From contig NKIW01000012.1 of the NCBI GenBank assembly GCA_002256205.1, positions 1 through 64,000 on the forward strand: a stretch of 64,000 nt of DNA. The letters run 5' to 3'. Shown here one piece after another: positions 43,673 to 53,117 of the stretch. Numbering within the stretch: position 1 is the first letter of the stretch; each line of letters opens with the position of its first letter. The DNA is from Rhizobiales bacterium PAR1 (GTDB lineage Bacteria > Pseudomonadota > Alphaproteobacteria > Rhizobiales > Beijerinckiaceae). A model generated the notes under the pieces. The model was given only the letters and a program-made list of their open reading frames with translations, searched no databases and had not been told where the DNA came from. The translations under genes and the position numbers were made by a program.

Positions 43673-43702
43673 GACACGGTACGCCTTCGGGCAGAGGTTT
43701 TC

Positions 43703-46700
43703 ATGATCGATACCGGTATGAATGCGAACAAGCGGGTGCGGCGACTCTTCGCTGCCCTGTTTGTTGTCATGATTGTCATGACCGGCTTCTCGATCCATCG
43801 CTACCTCGCGATTGAGCGGCGCCTCGACATTACGGTGTCGGAGAACGTTCTCTGGGCCGCCGCCCAGAACGAAATCGAGTTGGGGCGTTTCATCTCGCTC
43901 CTGTCGGATGCCGTCGCTGACCCGGCACGTCTGAACAGATCAAAACTGGAGGAGCGGTTCGATATCCTCTGGAGCCGTCTGACGCTTTACAAGGAAGGGG
44001 CGCTCGCGCGTTCGATTTCCAACCATCCGGGCCTGCGCGAGACCATCGACCTTCTCTTCGACGACATCAAGGCGACCGAGCCTGTCATCTTCAGCCCTAT
44101 GACGCCGGAACAGCTCTCGGAGGCGCGCACGCGCCTGGCGAAGCATATCGAGCCCTTGCGGCAGGTGACGACTGCCGCACTCAACGCCGACCGCTCGGAC
44201 CGGCAGATGCTGGCTGAAACGCATGCCGAGATCAAACGTGAGCTCACGATCCTGATCTTCTGTACCGTGCTCGCGCTGATTGCATTCTTTTTCTATCTCT
44301 TCCAGTCCGAACGGCGGGCACGGCATCATCTTGAGGCCTCGATTGCCGCCCGGCAGGAGGCCGATGCCGCTTGGCGTCAGCTCGACGAGGCGATCGAAAA
44401 CATCAACGAGGGCTTCGTTCTTTACGATGCCGATGACCGCCTTGTCCGCTGCAACCAGAAATACCGCGAGATCTACGCGATCTCTGCAGAAATGCTGGTG
44501 CCGGGTGAAACCTTCGAGAATCTCATCCGCTATGGTGTCCCCAAGGGGCAATATCAGGGCGCGATCGACGATCCCGAGGGCTGGGTCGCCGACCGCCTGC
44601 GCCGGCGTCAGCATATTTCGGAACCCTTCGAGCAATTGCTGGGCGATGGCCGCTGGCTGATGATTTCCGATCGCCGCACCCGCGATGGCGGGCGCGTCGG
44701 CATTCGCACCGATATCACCGAACTCAAGCGCCACCTTGCCGATCTTGAATCCGCCCGCGAGCATCTGCGCGCGCAGGCCGAGCGTATGTCCGCGCTCGCG
44801 GTCGAGAACCGCCGCGCCCATGAAGTCCTCAACGATGCCATCGAGAGTATCGGCGAGGGTTTTGTGCTCTATGACGCGAAGGATTGCCTCGTCAGCAGCA
44901 ATTCGCGCTACCGCAGCTATTTCGAGCGTCTGGGCGGCATGCTCAAACCGGGCCTCACTTTTGATACCTTCATCCGCAAGGCGATCGAGCTTGGACATAT
45001 TGATGCTGGCGACAACGTGGAAGGCGTGGTCGCCGAACGCAAGCGCCGGCGGCGGCAGAAGAATTCGGCGGCCTTCATCGAGGCGCTGTCCGACGGCCGC
45101 TGGCTTCAGGTTTCCAATCGCCTGACGCGCAATGGCGGTGTCGTGACCGTTTTCAACGATATCACCGAACTCAAGAACCGCGAGCTGGCGCTCATTGACG
45201 CGCGCAACGGCCTTGAGGAGCAGGCGCAGCGGATGCGCAAGCTGATGGAAATGGCGGAAGCGGCGAGCCGTTCGAAATCGGACTTCCTCGCGATGATCAG
45301 CCACGAAATCCGCACGCCGATGAATGCGGTGATCGGGCTCGCGAACCTCCTCGGGGATACGACGTTGGAGCCGGAACAGGCCGGTTTTGTGCAAGGCATT
45401 GAGGAATCCGGTGTCCACCTCCTCGGGCTCATCAACGATATTCTCGATTTCTCCCGTCTTGAGGCGGAAAAGGCCGAGCTGGAAATCGCGCCGGTGTCGA
45501 TCCGCGAGGTGATCAATGGCGCCGCGAACATGGTCTCCGTTCTGGCGCAGAAGAAGAACCTGCCGCTGACGGTTGAGATCGACCCTGATCTGCCAGACTG
45601 GATCGAGGCCGATGGCGCCCGCCTCAGCCAGATCATGATCAATCTCGCGGGCAATGCGATCAAGTTCACGCAAACTGGAGAGGTTCGTGTGAATGCCGGG
45701 ATGATCGCCTGCGATGGAGATCAGGTGCGCTTTCGCGTGCAGGTCTCCGATACCGGGGTCGGCATTCCGAAGGATATGCGCCAGCGCATCTTCCAACCCT
45801 TCGAGCGCAGCCGTGCCTCTGATCGTGAGCATATCGCCGGAACCGGGCTGGGTCTCGCGATCACGCATCGCCTCGTCAACCTTATGGGCGGGACGATCCG
45901 TCTTGGCGAGCACGTCGGTCCGGGTACGACCTTCGAGTTTGAAGTAAGCTGTCGCCGGACAGCGGAGCGGCGCAAGGCGAGCCCGCCTCCGACCCTTGAT
46001 TCCAGGCTGTCGGTGGCCGATGGGCCGCGCGCGCTCAACATTCTGGTGGCTGAGGATACCCCGGCGAGCCAACTGGTGATCCGCACGATGCTTGAAAAGC
46101 GCGGTCACCGTGTCGAACTCGTTGATAACGGCGAGGCGGCGATCCGTGCGGCGCAGGCTGGCAATTTCGATTTCGCCCTTCTTGATATCCAGATGCCGAT
46201 CAAGACCGGCTATGAAGCCGCTGAAGCCATGCGCCGCATTCCCGGTGCGCGCGGCCGCATTCCGATCATCGCGCTCAGCGCACAGGCCTTCGCGACCGAC
46301 AAGCAGCGTGCGGTGGAGGCCGGGTTCAATGAGCATCTCGCCAAGCCGATCCGCCCGGCGGATCTCGACAAGCTGATCCAGCGGGTCGGCAGCGGTGATT
46401 ATGTCGTGGTGGAAAAGCCGGAGCCTGAAGCCGTTGAAGCGCAGGATATGCTCGGTGAATTGCTTGAGATGTGTGGCCCGGAGGTGTTCCAGAACCTTAT
46501 TGAGGTCGCGATCCGCAATATCCGTTCCGAAAAAGCGGCTTTGCTGGAAGCGCATGCCGCCGGAAGGCATGGCGATATGCGTAAACTCGCCCACAAACTC
46601 GCAGGCATTCTCGGGCAATATGGCGCCCATCGCGCTGCCGAGGCTGCCTCGCGAATCGAGGTCGCAGCGGATGACGCCGTCTCCGGCGGCGTGCCGCTGC

Positions 46701-46768
46701 TTGGCGTGATGATCGACGAGGCAATTGTTTCCATCGAGAAATGGCGGGAAAAGGCCGTCGCAGCCTGA
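43703..46768 (+). CDS. Hybrid sensor histidine kinase, PAS-PAS-HisKA-HATPase-REC-Hpt
   Basis: A 1021-aa membrane kinase. Helices at about 15-33 and 181-200 bound a periplasmic domain of about 145 residues; two PAS domains (about 220-340 and 375-490) follow. The HisKA phospho-His is His534 (SHEIRTPMN), the HATPase N and G boxes are near 651 and 684-718, the receiver Asp is Asp828, and the C-terminal Hpt His is His964 (AHKLAGILG). All phosphorelay residues are kept. AGAGG 6 bases before the ATG fits. The gene lies between the SUOX-fold periplasmic protein and the sigma-54 response regulator, its likely input and output. Confidence 0.9.
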   Translation: MIDTGMNANKRVRRLFAALFVVMIVMTGFSIHRYLAIERRLDITVSENVLWAAAQNEIELGRFISLLSDAVADPARLNRSKLEERFDILWSRLTLYKEGALARSISNHPGLRETIDLLFDDIKATEPVIFSPMTPEQLSEARTRLAKHIEPLRQVTTAALNADRSDRQMLAETHAEIKRELTILIFCTVLALIAFFFYLFQSERRARHHLEASIAARQEADAAWRQLDEAIENINEGFVLYDADDRLVRCNQKYREIYAISAEMLVPGETFENLIRYGVPKGQYQGAIDDPEGWVADRLRRRQHISEPFEQLLGDGRWLMISDRRTRDGGRVGIRTDITELKRHLADLESAREHLRAQAERMSALAVENRRAHEVLNDAIESIGEGFVLYDAKDCLVSSNSRYRSYFERLGGMLKPGLTFDTFIRKAIELGHIDAGDNVEGVVAERKRRRRQKNSAAFIEALSDGRWLQVSNRLTRNGGVVTVFNDITELKNRELALIDARNGLEEQAQRMRKLMEMAEAASRSKSDFLAMISHEIRTPMNAVIGLANLLGDTTLEPEQAGFVQGIEESGVHLLGLINDILDFSRLEAEKAELEIAPVSIREVINGAANMVSVLAQKKNLPLTVEIDPDLPDWIEADGARLSQIMINLAGNAIKFTQTGEVRVNAGMIACDGDQVRFRVQVSDTGVGIPKDMRQRIFQPFERSRASDREHIAGTGLGLAITHRLVNLMGGTIRLGEHVGPGTTFEFEVSCRRTAERRKASPPPTLDSRLSVADGPRALNILVAEDTPASQLVIRTMLEKRGHRVELVDNGEAAIRAAQAGNFDFALLDIQMPIKTGYEAAEAMRRIPGARGRIPIIALSAQAFATDKQRAVEAGFNEHLAKPIRPADLDKLIQRVGSGDYVVVEKPEPEAVEAQDMLGELLEMCGPEVFQNLIEVAIRNIRSEKAALLEAHAAGRHGDMRKLAHKLAGILGQYGAHRAAEAASRIEVAADDAVSGGVPLLGVMIDEAIVSIEKWREKAVAA

Positions 46769-46788
46769 TTTTCAACGATTGATTGCAT

Positions 46789-46818
46789 TTGACCTATTCC
46801 TATCAGCCAAGCGAAAAT
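46789..46818 (+). promoter_or_regulatory. Candidate sigma-70-type promoter before the response regulator
   Basis: TTGACC at 46789-46794 (5 of 6 to the -35 consensus) and GAAAAT at 46813-46818 (4 of 6) are 18 bases apart in the 112-base gap between the kinase and regulator genes. It would allow separate expression of the regulator. The match is modest. Confidence 0.3.
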
Positions 46819-46880
46819 GTCGCGTGGTATGACGGGGATAGCCGGTCGCAGAAACCCGACCGTGAAGCGGAGAGAACACC

Positions 46881-48323
46881 GTGACCAAAACCAGCCGCGT
46901 CCTGATTGTCGAGGATGCCATTGCCCTCGGCGAAACCTACCGCGCGATGCTCAAGGCCGATGGCCATGAGGTGGAACTCTGTGCCCGAGCCGATGAGGCC
47001 ATCGCCCGGCTCGAAAGCTTTCTCCCTTCCGTCCTGCTGGTTGACGTCAACCTGCCGGATATGAACGGGCTCGAAATTCTCCGCCTCGTCCGCTCGCGGG
47101 AACTTCCCGTTGAAGTCGTGATGATGACGGCGCAAGGCTCGGTTCAGCTTGCCGTGGAAGCGATGCGCGAAGGCGCCTTCGACTTCATCATGAAGCCCTT
47201 CTCGCCGGATCGGCTCAAGGTGACGGTGCGCAATGCGCATGAGCGTCGCCGCATGGCGAATACGCTCGCCGAGATTACCGACACCTTTGACCGTGATCGC
47301 TTCGCCAACTTCATCGGCCGCTCGCTGCCCATGCAGGCGATCTACCGCATCATCCAGAGCGCTGCGCCGTCGAACGCGACTGTTTTCGTGACGGGTGAGA
47401 GCGGCACCGGCAAGGAACTCTGCGCCGATGCGCTCCATCGCCTCGGCAAGCGCTCGAAAGCGCCGTTTGTCGCGATCAACTGCGCAGCGATCCCGCGTGA
47501 CATGCTCGAGAGCGAGATTTTCGGCCACGCCAAGGGTGCCTTCACCGGCGCCGTGTCGGATCGCAAGGGTGCGGTGCTGCAAGCCCATGGCGGGACGCTT
47601 TTCCTCGACGAAATCTGCGAGATGGATCTCTCGCTTCAGGCCAAGATGCTGCGCTTCCTGCAGACCATGACCGTCCAGAAGGTTGGTGAGGATCAGGTTC
47701 GGCCGGTCGATGTGCGGGTAGTCTGCGCCACGAACCGCGATCCGCAGGCGGAAGTCGCGGCGGGCCGTTTCCGCGAGGATCTGTTCTACCGCCTCCATGT
47801 CGTGCCGATCGAACTGCCGCCCCTGCGCGAACGCGAGGATGACGTGCTGCTGATCGCGCGCGATTTTCTCGCCCGCTTCGCGAAGGAGGACGACAAGGCC
47901 TTCACCGGGTTTACCCCGGCGTCGGAAATCGCCCTGCGCGATTATGCCTGGCCGGGCAATGTCCGCCAGTTGCAGAACGTCATTCGCCAGATCGTCGTGC
48001 TGAGCGAGGGGCCACTGGTCGATGTCGGCGTCTTGCCGCGTGAGATCCAGACGGCAACACCGATGACGCGCCTGCCGCAGGTCGAGGCCTTTGCGCCAGT
48101 CGCGGCTTTCGTGGAAGGTCCCGCGCGCCCGGCGTATCAGGCCGCGCCGAGAACGAAAATCGAGCCGCTCGAGGTCTCGATCCGTCGGATTATCGAAGCC
48201 GCTGTCGAGCAATGCGGGGGCTCGATCCCGCGTGCGGCCGCTGCGCTCGATGTCGCACCTTCGACGCTTTATCGCCGCATCCAGTCCTGGCAGGAGGCCG
48301 AGGATCAGCGCCTCGCGTCCTGA
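46881..48323 (+). CDS. Sigma-54-dependent response regulator (NtrC/LuxO-like)
   Basis: A 480-aa activator. The receiver has Asp55 as phospho-acceptor and Lys105. The AAA domain has GESGTGKE (172-179), the sigma-54-contact loop GAFTGA (219-224), and the R-finger and sensor motifs RFREDLFYRLHVVP. The C terminus has a Fis-type HTH (GGSIPRAAAALDVAPSTLYRRI). It opens sigma-54 promoters when phosphorylated. GTG at 46881 has GGAGAGA before it. The upstream hybrid kinase with an Hpt domain is the natural phosphodonor; no obvious sigma-54 promoter (GG-N10-GC) was found by eye nearby. Confidence 0.93.
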   Translation: MTKTSRVLIVEDAIALGETYRAMLKADGHEVELCARADEAIARLESFLPSVLLVDVNLPDMNGLEILRLVRSRELPVEVVMMTAQGSVQLAVEAMREGAFDFIMKPFSPDRLKVTVRNAHERRRMANTLAEITDTFDRDRFANFIGRSLPMQAIYRIIQSAAPSNATVFVTGESGTGKELCADALHRLGKRSKAPFVAINCAAIPRDMLESEIFGHAKGAFTGAVSDRKGAVLQAHGGTLFLDEICEMDLSLQAKMLRFLQTMTVQKVGEDQVRPVDVRVVCATNRDPQAEVAAGRFREDLFYRLHVVPIELPPLREREDDVLLIARDFLARFAKEDDKAFTGFTPASEIALRDYAWPGNVRQLQNVIRQIVVLSEGPLVDVGVLPREIQTATPMTRLPQVEAFAPVAAFVEGPARPAYQAAPRTKIEPLEVSIRRIIEAAVEQCGGSIPRAAAALDVAPSTLYRRIQSWQEAEDQRLAS

Positions 48324-48396
48324 CCCGCGAAGGACTTGACCATCCGCCGGGGAAGGGGCCTATTCGGGCATTCCTTCTCCTCGGCGAGTGCTGTCC

Positions 48397-49431
48397 ATGT
48401 CTCAGAAGTCCCCCTTGCGCCTCGGTATTCTCGGCTGCGCCAACATCGCCCGGCAATTCGCCCGCGATGTGAAGGACAGCGAGGCGGTCAGCCTTGTCGC
48501 TGTTGCGAGTCGTGATCTCGCGAAGGCCGAAGAATTCGGCAACACCTTCGGCATTCCAACGCGCCACGGCAGCTATGAAGCGCTGCTCGCGAGCACCGAG
48601 ATCGACGCGGTTTACATCCCGCTGCCGAATTCCATGCACGCGGAATGGACGATCCGCGCCGCGGAGCACGGCAAGCATATCCTCTGCGAGAAACCGCTCG
48701 GCCTCAATCGCACCGAGACGCAGGCGATGTTCGCGGCGGCCAAGGCGAAGGGCGTGATGCTGCTGGAGGCTTATCCCTACTGGTTCCAGCCGCAAATCGC
48801 CGAACTTCTTGCGCGATTGGGCGATGGCGGCATCGGCGCGGTGCGCACGGTGCAGGCTTCCTTCGGCTTCACGCTCGCCAATCCCGATAACAATATCCGC
48901 ATGAAACCCGATCTCGGCGGTGGCGCGCTGATGGATGCTGGCTGCTAGCCCCTGAGCCTGAGCCGGTTGGTGATGGGCGCGGCCCCGGTACGCGCAATTG
49001 CCCATGCCACCTGGGCGGAGACCGGCGTCGATATCTCGACCATGGCGACGCTGATCTATGCCGATGGCCGGCGCGCGCAAATGTCCTGCGCCATGGACGC
49101 CGCGAACCATCGCCGCGCGACGATCATGGGCTCGCAAGGCACACTCGAGACCGAATATCTCAACCACACCAGTGTCGCGCCGGGGCACCCCTACGGCTAT
49201 CTTCCGAGCGAACTCAGGATGCGCAAGGGCACGGCCTTCAACATCCCGTTCGAGGCGATTGCCGCGCCGACTGGCAGTGGTTTCCGTTTCGCCGCCGAGA
49301 CCTTCGCCGCGATGGTGGGCACCCGCGACAACGCGAAAATGGCCTTTTACGAAGCCGCTAGCCACGACATCGCGGCCACGCTGGAAGCCATCGCGAAGAG
49401 TGCCCGCAGCGGTTACCCGGTCGATCTCTGA
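48397..49431 (+). pseudogene. Gfo/Idh/MocA-family oxidoreductase gene split by an in-frame TAG
   Basis: One reading frame codes for a complete Gfo/Idh/MocA dehydrogenase: Rossmann start LRLGILGCANIARQF, the EKPLG motif (LCEKPLGLNRTE) with the catalytic Lys, and a C-terminal alpha/beta domain ending in SARSGYPVDL. It is interrupted at 48946-48948 by TAG, between GGALMDAGC and PLSLSRLVMG. Family members usually have Tyr there (TAC or TAT), so a single-base change explains it. The rest of the frame on both sides looks undamaged. It may be a recent pseudogene, or a sequence error. ATG at 48397 has GAG 9 bases upstream; GTG at 48388 is possible. Confidence 0.8.
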
Positions 49432-49513
49432 TCTGTGATCGGCCGACGCTTTATCTTCTTGTTTTGGCGCATTTTCTTTCGCCCAACCGGTATCCACTTG
49501 GCCGGAAAATGCT

Positions 49514-50965
49514 CTAGAGCGCGATCATTTGCCGCTGGAGCGTGGGAATACGCCCCAGCAGCGGAATCCCGGTCTCCTGCACAAAGTCTTCCTCGGCCCT
49601 GAGCCGCTGGTCCGCGATCTCGCTGACGACGGCAAGTCCCGCCCCGATGACGATGCCGCCGACAAGCCCGCCGAGAATGAACAGGATCAGCCCCGGTCCA
49701 ACCGGCGCATTGGGTTCGGAAGGTGGATCGATCATCTTGATGCGTTCCGGCGCTTCAAAGCGCCCCAGTGCGCCGGTGACGCTCGCCATTTCGTTACGCT
49801 TGAGCAGGCTGTCGTACATCTCGCGCGCCGCGACAATCGAGCGTTCGAGGTGCTGCTGCTCCTGTTCGATGGGTGCGAAGGTGCCGATGGTGCGCTGGAG
49901 ATCGGCAATCATCCGGCGCAATTCCTCAACGTCCTTCTCCAGCGTGACGCGCTTGGCCTGCGCATCCTGAAGGCGCTGCAGCTGCGACATCAGCAGCGTG
50001 GTCTGCGGCTTGCTTTCGTCGCCATTGGCGAGATTGGCCGCGATGTTCCAGAGCCGGTCGAGATCGAGATCCTTGAGCGCCGAAGAGGCTTCGAGCAGCG
50101 ATTTCCGCTCGGCCTGAGTGCGTTTGAGGCGCCGGTCGAGCGCCTGAACCTGACTGTGCTCGTCGGTGTAGCGCGAGCGGAGCGCGGTCAGTTCGCTGGT
50201 GAGCTTCACGATTTCCTCTTCAAGACGCCCGATCACCGGGTTTGCACCGGCAATGCGCGAGCGGATGTCATCAAAACCGGCCTGCGCGGTGGCGAGGTCC
50301 ATCTCCTTTTCCTGCATTTTCTGTTGCAGGGAGCCGAGGCGCGTGACATTCGCGGCATAGATTGCCGGCAGCTTGTCGGCATTGCGCACCTTGAAATTGG
50401 AGTAATCGCGCTCAGCCTTGTCGAGCGCTTTCCGGCGCTGATCGAGCTGGATCTCAAGGAAGCTCTGGCTGGCGGTAATCGCGCCCTGCTCCGGTGAGAC
50501 GAGGCGCTCGATAAAGCGGCTTGTCACCGCTTCGAGCGTTTTGAGGAGCCCCTGCGGCTTGCGATCCGAGATGCGGATTTCGATCAGGTCCGAGCCGGTC
50601 AACTTCACGGTGATGGCGTTGGAAAGCTGTGCGACCATATCCTCGCGCTTGTAAGCAGGCGTGTTCTCGTCAACCTGTTTGGTGTCGAGCAGCACCTTGT
50701 CGAGCACATGCTGGGAATGCAGCAGGGCCCCGAGCGCGGGCATGCGATCCTTGACATTGGTGGCGACCGCAAGATCGTTGAGGAAGGGGTTGAGCTTTGC
50801 GGGTTCCTGTACGAGCAGCGTCGTGCGCGCCTCGAAGCGCTTGGGCGCGATGAGGCCGGAGATGAAGCCAAGCACCGGCATCACCATGATGGGCACGACA
50901 ATAAGATAGCGCCTGCGCCACGCCGCCGCGAGCATCCGGGCGAAGACTTCAAGCGGCGCGCGCAT
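49514..50965 (-). CDS. Polysaccharide chain-length/export protein (Wzz/GumC-like, no kinase domain)
   Basis: A 483-aa inner-membrane protein. Helix 1 is at about 19-40 and helix 2 near 425-448; between them is a large periplasmic part with coiled coils (about 170-400). The PPSEPNAPVGP motif before helix 2 is typical of polysaccharide co-polymerases of the PCP-2/GumC group. No C-terminal tyrosine-kinase domain is fused; a CpsD-like ATPase gene lies separately at the right edge. The ATG overlaps the lipoprotein stop by 1 base (TGATG), so the two are coupled. Confidence 0.87.
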   Translation of the reverse strand: MRAPLEVFARMLAAAWRRRYLIVVPIMVMPVLGFISGLIAPKRFEARTTLLVQEPAKLNPFLNDLAVATNVKDRMPALGALLHSQHVLDKVLLDTKQVDENTPAYKREDMVAQLSNAITVKLTGSDLIEIRISDRKPQGLLKTLEAVTSRFIERLVSPEQGAITASQSFLEIQLDQRRKALDKAERDYSNFKVRNADKLPAIYAANVTRLGSLQQKMQEKEMDLATAQAGFDDIRSRIAGANPVIGRLEEEIVKLTSELTALRSRYTDEHSQVQALDRRLKRTQAERKSLLEASSALKDLDLDRLWNIAANLANGDESKPQTTLLMSQLQRLQDAQAKRVTLEKDVEELRRMIADLQRTIGTFAPIEQEQQHLERSIVAAREMYDSLLKRNEMASVTGALGRFEAPERIKMIDPPSEPNAPVGPGLILFILGGLVGGIVIGAGLAVVSEIADQRLRAEEDFVQETGIPLLGRIPTLQRQMIAL

Positions 50966-51765
50966 CAGCGGCGTCCCTTCACGAGCTCAAGCCGAACATC
51001 CGCGAGATCAAGGCCGGGATCGAACCGCCGCTCCACCACCAGTGGCGGCGGGACGTGATTGGCGAGCGTCTCGATCCGCGCACTTGCAAGCTGCATCTTC
51101 TCCCAGGGCTGGCCCGCACCGGCGAGCCCGCCGGTGACGATCAACCGATAATCCAGCGGGTTCTCGGCCTTGCCGATGAGCGCCGCAAGCGCGCGATTGC
51201 CGGTTGTATCGAGCACGGTGGATTTATCGGTGAAATGGATCGTGGGCGCATCCGGCAATGGCATGGAGGCACCGAGGGAAGCGAGTTTCACCTCCGATTT
51301 CACCTGAAAGCTTGTCGAAAGCGGCGAGGCTTCGAGGGAAGCCGGTTTGACCGCCACGTCTGTCTGGCGAACCTTCGCCAGCATCTCCTTCACGCGGTCC
51401 GCCGGGCGCGGTTCCGCGCGGGCGAAAGCCTGAGGCTGCGGCGTCCGTTCGTTTGTGAGCTGGCCCGTTGGCAGGCGCTCATTGGGAAGCCTTTGTGGCA
51501 GGCCGCCGCCAGGTGAGGCCGGCTTCCGGATCATCTCGGCGCGCATGGCCGCAGCCTTCTTTTCAAGGGCGATTTTCAGCGCCGAGCGATCCACCTCTGC
51601 CTCGGCAGCGGGTTTGCGCGGTTCTGCAAGGCCGGTTGCCGGAATGAGGTCATCCGCATTCGGGGTTGGCGTCGTTTGCATCAGTGCCTTGATCGGCGCG
51701 GCACAGCCGGCGGTGCCGAGCGCCAGCGTCAGAACCAGTGGCAGGGTACGAAAGGGGATGGGCAT
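50965..51765 (-). CDS. Lipoprotein with OmpA-like C-terminal domain
   Basis: A 266-aa lipoprotein. The signal peptide ends in the lipobox LGTAGC (Cys21). A Pro/Ala-rich linker of about 140 residues follows, and a C-terminal domain (about 175-266) that resembles OmpA peptidoglycan-binding domains (IHFTDKSTVLDTTGNRALAALI and SARIETLANHV). GGAGG 6 bases before the ATG at 51765 fixes the start; an upstream ATG at 51816 would delay the signal. It overlaps the chain-length gene and may anchor or localise the export complex. The role is inferred from position. Confidence 0.75.
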   Translation of the reverse strand: MPIPFRTLPLVLTLALGTAGCAAPIKALMQTTPTPNADDLIPATGLAEPRKPAAEAEVDRSALKIALEKKAAAMRAEMIRKPASPGGGLPQRLPNERLPTGQLTNERTPQPQAFARAEPRPADRVKEMLAKVRQTDVAVKPASLEASPLSTSFQVKSEVKLASLGASMPLPDAPTIHFTDKSTVLDTTGNRALAALIGKAENPLDYRLIVTGGLAGAGQPWEKMQLASARIETLANHVPPPLVVERRFDPGLDLADVRLELVKGRR

Positions 51766-51915
51766 GGAAGCCTCCGGTGAAACCAATTCACGGAACGGCT
51801 TCAAATCGCGTGCCATGCGGGAAGAGAGGGCTTGTCCGATTTAGAGGTTTGAAAAATAGAGAGAATTTATCTTCCGGGTTTTCCGGTGGAATTTTCTAGC
51901 TGCAATTCGCGAAAC

Positions 51916-51944
51916 AAAAAGCGGAGACGGTTTCCCGTCTCCGC
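51916..51944 (-). terminator. Rho-independent terminator of the minus-strand EPS operon
   Basis: GCGGAGACGG at 51921-51930 and CCGTCTCCGC at 51935-51944 are a perfect 10-bp stem with a TTTC loop. On the minus strand TTTTT follows at 51920-51916. It lies 27 bases after the glycosyltransferase stop (51972), so the lipoprotein and chain-length genes are likely a separate transcript. Confidence 0.85.
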
Positions 51945-51971
51945 AAATTGCTGCGCAGATTGCGAATCCGC

Positions 51972-53117
51972 TCAGAGAAGATCGATCACCGAGGCGATGT
52001 CTTCCGCGCGCCGCGCCCAGGTCTCGTTGGCAACCGCGCGCTGGCGCAGACGCGCCCGCTTCTTGTCCTTGTGCTCTTTCAGGCCCGTGATGATGGCATC
52101 GAGAAAGCCGACAGCATCCTTGCCGACATGAATGAGCGCGCGGTAGGGATCGAGCGCAGGAAAATCCGTCGAGGCAATGGGCGTGCCGGATGCGAGGTAT
52201 TCCCTGAGCTTGAGCGGGTTGCAAGCCTGGATCTGAGGCGTATCGAGGAAAGGCAGCATCGCAACGTCGAAATGCTGCACATAGGCCGGCAGATCGGCGT
52301 GCCGTTTCGGCCCGAGAAAATGCATGTTGGAATACCCCGTGAGGTGGCGGACATCGGCGTTCACCGGGCCAATCATCACAAACTGGGCTTGGGGAATTTT
52401 CCGCGCGGCAAGCGCCAGAAGCCCGGTATCGATCCACCCCGAGACATTGCCGTAAAAGCCGATGATCGGGCCGTTGAACGGTAGATCGAGCGGCTTCGGG
52501 TTCGGTTTTGAAAAGAGATCGATATCGACGCCATGCGGCACCACCATCGTCTTTTCGGTCGGAAAGCGCTTGGCGATTTCCGGGCTGGCGGCAAGAATCA
52601 GCGCTGCGCGGGAGGCCAGCCGCTTCTCCAAGGCGATCACCGGCTCATGCTCGACGCCATGCAGCGCCGAAAAATCATCGCCCGCGTAATAAACAACGGC
52701 GTGCTCATCGAAGGCCCCGAGCAGCGGCTCAGCGGTGGGGAGCGATGTCCAGAGCACCGGCTTTTCGATATCAAGAGCATCCATCGCCGCGCGAACCTGC
52801 CGCGAGACCAGCGCGCGGGTGATTTTTGCGGCGGTATCGTTGTTCGGCATGGGGATCGCCGCCGGGGCAATCACGGCATCCGGCTGTCGCCCTTTCTCAA
52901 CAGGCGCTTCGTCGCTCGAGAGCGTCCGTCGGGCGAGGTCGGCCAGCTTGCGCATGGCACGGCGGCCATCGTCGAGGTTGAACTTCGGCGTCCGGAGGCC
53001 GAGCGAATTCACCCAGATCACCTTGCGGCTGCCGAGGAACTGGCGAATGAGGTGCTGCGTCGAACTCGGGTGAGCGCCCCAATCCTCGCCGAATACGATG
53101 AGATCATGCGTTTGCAT
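51972..53117 (-). CDS. Glycosyltransferase, GT-B fold (GT4-like)
   Basis: A 381-aa cytoplasmic enzyme. The donor-binding half is seen in GPIIGFYGNVSGWIDTGLLA (about 222-241) and PYVQHFDVAMLPF...NPLKLREYLASGTPIASTDFP (about 285-330), with the usual Glu that binds the nucleotide sugar. AAGGAG before the ATG at 53117 gives the start. It overlaps the acyltransferase stop by 14 bases. The sugar and acceptor are unknown. Confidence 0.85.
   Translation of the reverse strand: MQTHDLIVFGEDWGAHPSSTQHLIRQFLGSRKVIWVNSLGLRTPKFNLDDGRRAMRKLADLARRTLSSDEAPVEKGRQPDAVIAPAAIPMPNNDTAAKITRALVSRQVRAAMDALDIEKPVLWTSLPTAEPLLGAFDEHAVVYYAGDDFSALHGVEHEPVIALEKRLASRAALILAASPEIAKRFPTEKTMVVPHGVDIDLFSKPNPKPLDLPFNGPIIGFYGNVSGWIDTGLLALAARKIPQAQFVMIGPVNADVRHLTGYSNMHFLGPKRHADLPAYVQHFDVAMLPFLDTPQIQACNPLKLREYLASGTPIASTDFPALDPYRALIHVGKDAVGFLDAIITGLKEHKDKKRARLRQRAVANETWARRAEDIASVIDLL

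Noticed and set aside
7222-49431. Amber codon recoding, because two genes have in-frame TAG codons
   Set aside because: TAG is used as the normal stop of intact genes here (for example the HD-GYP gene at 31424-31426 and the P-type ATPase gene at 34602-34604), and the cfa copy has other damage.
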